From positions 1,336,501-1,400,500 of the forward strand of contig NC_081331.1 in NCBI RefSeq assembly GCF_022539665.2: a stretch of DNA of 64,000 nt, written 5' to 3'. Below are positions 60,337-64,000 of the stretch, in pieces. The number at the start of each line of letters is the position of its first letter. Position 1 is the first letter of the stretch. The stretch is from Daphnia carinata. Its lineage: Eukaryota > Arthropoda > Branchiopoda > Diplostraca > Daphniidae. The notes below the pieces were generated by a model. The model was not told where the DNA came from and did not search any database. It saw nothing but the letters and a program-made list of their open reading frames with translations. A program made the position numbers and the translations under genes.

Positions 60337-61579
60337 GCTGGGTTATTTCGGTTGGCTTTTATTCGTCATCAAACCGCCAGACGCTTATTTTATTCTATTG
60401 CTGAGTCGCAGCAGACAATGCCGTTAAATTAAAAATAAAATAACAAAAAATAAATCGTTGAAGCATTAATGAGTTATGACGGTAGTTGATGTCCTCTCGA
60501 TGGTCAATGAAAGGGAATACATAGAAAAAGTCCAGAGGACGCGTCTTCTGAACGGCGCCATGCATTCCGGAGAACGCAGTTCTCATTAGTTCGCCCTAAT
60601 TGACTTCCTCTTCAGAGACTGATGATACCTTCATTAGTCAAATAAACAAAAGAGGATTTTCGTGGGTTATAAGATAGACTCAAGATGAAACTTTGGATAT
60701 TGAAGTGCTTGACTCCACCCACTCACTCCAATCAGAAGTGGTCGGAATCGGGGCCCGATATTTCAACTACCGTGCACACTTCGTTAGGCGATCTTGTCAG
60801 AGACGAACTGAGACGGTTTTCTAAACTTTGTGGGCACGCAAAGTTCAGCTAAGGAGAAACTGACGAAAAAGTTTTAGAAAAAGAATTAGTTTGTTCCAGA
60901 TCTTCGTTTTTTTTTTGTTTCTTCACGCCAATCGAACGAAATGAAAATGGAAAGATCCATGTCAAGTGAAGCATGAAACACGAAATTCGCATGAGCTTTT
61001 GCAGGGTTATAATAATAGAATTTTTCCCTAAAGAAAAGAATGCTTGATATCATCCGAAAGGTTTACGTATAGCTCGGGTACATTCCCAAATTTGAAAAAA
61101 TCCACCAATAGGCCCCTCCTTTATCTCCTGCTTTCCTTAAGCGTAGGATACGTGCCCTCACGTAGCTATTCTGCTATTCTTCTCATCCCTTTTCACCAAT
61201 AATCTCAGCTTAAGAATTTCAAAGTTGAAATTGTAATAGGATTCAAACCTTTTCGAAAATTGTTGTTACACAAATCTGCGCATTTAATCCCGAATTTTCT
61301 TTAAATGGTATAATAGATTATTCATACAAAAAGGATGAACGATAATCGAGGACACGAAAGAAATAGCTTGCGTAGTCTCTAATGAAGGAGAAGCTCCTAC
61401 GCGTGGCCAATTGACGATAGAGGATCTATGTGGAGCTTAAAGAAGGAGCTTCACGTATATAAGCGGAATCGTCAATGTATGCAAGAGAAACGGATCAAAA
61501 GCCCTGGGTCGAATGCCACACACACACACTCTCTATGTATAGTAGGCTTTGGTTAGAGCTATCATTTGTCTTCTTCGCA

Positions 61580-61597
61580 CCCCCCCCCCCCCCCCCC
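61580..61597 (+). repeat. Poly-C tract (18 C)
   Basis: Eighteen consecutive C. Confidence 0.95.
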
Positions 61598-62991
61598 TGT
61601 GTGTACCGCCAAAGTATAGTGGCAAGCACACACTCCTGGAAGCGCCAATATGTTTAGACGGAGACTCAAACAAACCCTCTCCGTCTTCGTTATTTTTGTA
61701 ATCTTTGCTCAGCGAGGCACACAACAGTCGCATATCAGCCAGAATGCAGCTGTTTTCTTTATCTCCGCACGGCTACATGAAAAATCACATCATTGTGATG
61801 TTCGCTATTCTCCCCATAGAATAAACTTTTCAACATCAGTTCCCCGGACGGATGGTCGCGTGCCTTTGAACGCTGTATCCCGTGCCTCCCTTAAAAATTT
61901 TGCCCATCCTCTGTGCCACATGGTTGTGTCTCTACTTCACAAAACGTGACGAGCTTGCTGCAATAACTCATGCATTGAAAAAGTTGTATCATCATATAGT
62001 TGAAAAGGTAAAGAGAACGCTTTTTATCACGTAAAATGTCGACAGAATGACCGGCACTGTCCAGCCCTTGACACACATTTTTCTAAGCTGTCACCCATGA
62101 CATTTCGTCTTTGACTCGCGCACGTGTACTTCCATTTTCATTGTTCGAACACAAGCATTTTGTCACGAGCATCCAACTAAAACTCTTGATTTTTTGTTGC
62201 GTTTTTGCTGTAGCTTTTTGACTAGTTTTCTTTCAGTGTGTTACATCAAAGAGCATCATACTGAGTTACAAGTGAAGAAAAGAAAAAAAAAATACATGTC
62301 TCTTTACTTTGTTGTTGTGAAGAATGTATTTAAAAAGCCGTTGGCAACAAAGCTAAAATTTGATTTACAATGGAGTGAAATTCGGGTATGGGGAATCTCG
62401 TGTTCTTCTTTTGCCCTGTTGAACTCGTTGCCCATCGTTTGCCCGTTGATTTTCCAGTAGATGGATCACGGCAGAACTATTTGAAATTAAATCTTGAGCT
62501 CACTTTATCTTTTTATTTTTCATCTTCCTTTTATTTAGATGAGATAAGCGATAGCCGTAATACATGCGTAACGACTTTTAAGCAGCAGTAATTGTCACAT
62601 ACTTTGGTACTACGAAACGCCTTCTTTTTTACCCTTCAACATGGAAAACTATTCTTCCAAACTGATTTGATTTTAATCTTTCCGGTGATGATTCTTTGAC
62701 ACCGAAATGTTTATTCCCTTTCTTCGGTACTGTGCTCAAGATTGTCAGGCAAGTAAAGTGCCCCAGACAGTTAGGCTATAGTAAAGTGTTCCGGACATCA
62801 TTACATTGTCAAAGTCAATATACACAAAAGATAAAGTATGAACGATTTACTTTGTGTTGCAGAGTCTATAGATACAATTCTCTCTATTTCATTTCATTTT
62901 ATTTTTTTGCGTTTTCAATTTTCCGGACAATTTGACGTATTGTGCGCTGGGTTAAAAGGACGTTAATTTAACGCCGCTCATTTTTCAATTG

Positions 62992-63489
62992 TAAGTGTTG
63001 AGCCAGTATGGCATTGACAAAAAAGAAAGGAAAAAAGGAAAGAAAGTGTCGGCTATGCATGAGCATGTATATATAACAGAGCTCGTGAAAATTCCATTTT
63101 ACATTAAGACGTTTGGAAAGCGACAGCTTCACTTTGTAAGGAACCACTTAGACGTCAAGAAAACTTTTACCAACGTTTGGAGCCTGCCTTACTGGACAAA
63201 TACATAGATAGGCGATCTGATGGGCGTCTGTGACAGTTCCCCACAATCCTTCCGGCCTTCTCCTCGTGACAATGTATCTCGCCTAGCACGGTTCACGTAT
63301 ATGAAATGCTGGGATATAACTTATGGTAGCGCCACGTTTTTTCGTGGAGAGGGCTACAGACTATTGCGAGAGACCCGTCATCCACATTTTCACTTGACTC
63401 GACATTTATCCGAGAAAATGAATGCTGAACAGCGAAGACTGCTTTTATGTGCGACGTTCAGGTCTTTACCCTTATATCAGACTGCATGA
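62992..63489 (+). pseudogene. Coding-like frame (165 codons) with one stop; 89-aa ATG ORF in its second half
   Basis: One plus-strand frame is open for 495 bases apart from a TAG at 63205-63207. The second half starts with its own ATG (63220) and encodes 89 residues with balanced composition (DNVSRLARFTYMKCWDITYG, LSEKMNAEQRRLL). I recognise no family. It may be a small gene, an exon read through a mutated stop, or a decayed copy of something. It lies on the strand of the signal-peptide gene at 57 kb, but no link can be shown. Confidence 0.25.
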
Positions 63490-64000
63490 ATTATTCAGTC
63501 TTTCTAATTTCGTACCGTGACAACATAATGCTTCCGGTGCCCCAGGGTCTTCCGTTGCATTTTTCCCGACACACAACACTGCGCGCATCTCTTTCCACTT
63601 TTTTTTTTCCTTTACTCTTCATCCAAATGTCTTACGCCCATTTTCTTTCACTTTCATTTCTCTTCAGGGAAAAAATCTTTCAACGTGTTGAATAAAGTAA
63701 ACATTCGGAGAAAGAAAAATGTTTCACTCGGAGCAAAAAGAAAGACATGTTTATACAGACAGCTCGAATGCACAGGGTGAAAAGGAGTGCAATATATTCC
63801 TTTTTCTTTTTTGTATAGATCTTCTTTTTATCCAATGAATCACGTTTCACAATAGTTCTAAATAAGATGGGTATTCTTTCCCGTCATGGAGCATTTTCCA
63901 CATGTCCCATCTTTGCTTCACAGTCTTTTTTTCCGGAATCGAAACGCTACAATTGCCACGCAGCCGACACTAAGCATTGGCAAGTATCGAAAGTTCAACG
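63490..64000. other. Right end of window, nothing recognised
   Basis: AT-rich sequence with T runs and one low-complexity frame (to 63695). No exon, repeat or RNA gene seen. Confidence 0.5.

Larger units (their letters stand above)
59249..62991. other. Mostly non-coding stretch with one ATG frame
   Basis: Frames open on opposite strands at 59426-59792 overlap and cannot both be coding; neither is recognised. A plus-strand ATG frame at 60031-60336 (101 codons) has mixed composition with several Cys but no known domain. There is an 18-C tract at 61580-61597. Nothing else stands out. Confidence 0.4.

Noticed and set aside
1-64000. Prokaryotic features, CRISPR arrays, rRNA genes, autonomous retroelements
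   Set aside because: No regularly spaced repeats with spacers, no rRNA-like blocks, no reverse transcriptase or transposase motifs, and the only firm gene is spliced.

Overview
The window is eukaryotic nuclear DNA. It is AT-rich and full of microsatellites and homopolymers, and it carries one clearly recognisable protein gene broken into short exons with GT-AG introns. That gene is the 5' part of a nicotinic acetylcholine receptor alpha subunit of the alpha7 type (arthropod alpha5/6/7 group) on the minus strand. The receptor sequence looks arthropod. A small branchiopod crustacean such as Daphnia is my best guess, but the sequence does not prove it.

Layout of the receptor (minus strand, right to left): 5'UTR plus signal-peptide exon (31222-30982), a 25.4-kb first intron, then six compact exons between 5551 and 751. 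These encode the whole ligand-binding domain, the vicinal-cysteine loop and TM1, and stop at the start of TM2. The remaining exons (TM2-TM4) lie outside the window, to the left of position 1. All seven exon joins agree in phase and give 273 uninterrupted residues. The 5'UTR begins at a good splice acceptor, so the promoter must lie further right. The GC-rich patch at about 36.4-36.96 kb is a candidate.

The first intron (5.55-30.98 kb) has no second confident gene, but it holds several short coding-like segments. These are a possible small secreted protein or terminal exon (18761-18946, minus), an ATG-to-donor segment at 30389-30475 (minus), another at 28706-28755 (plus), and a long frame interrupted only twice (17175-17831, plus).

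The right half (31-64 kb) is mostly non-coding. Its notable contents are a foldback (inverted-repeat) element flanked by direct repeats at about 49985-50740, with a triplicated short motif beside it; an isolated coding-like segment with a good donor at 47958-48168 (minus); the probable 5' end of a plus-strand gene for a secreted or membrane protein (exon 56816-57084, signal peptide then a splice donor); and two coding-like frames each broken by one stop (58847-59248 minus; 62992-63489 plus). Long G/C homopolymers and TG/CA/TC/TA repeats are scattered through the window.

No rRNA, tRNA, CRISPR array, operon or autonomous transposon was found. Apart from the receptor, every protein-coding call here is tentative, because reading frames alone are weak evidence in intron-rich DNA.
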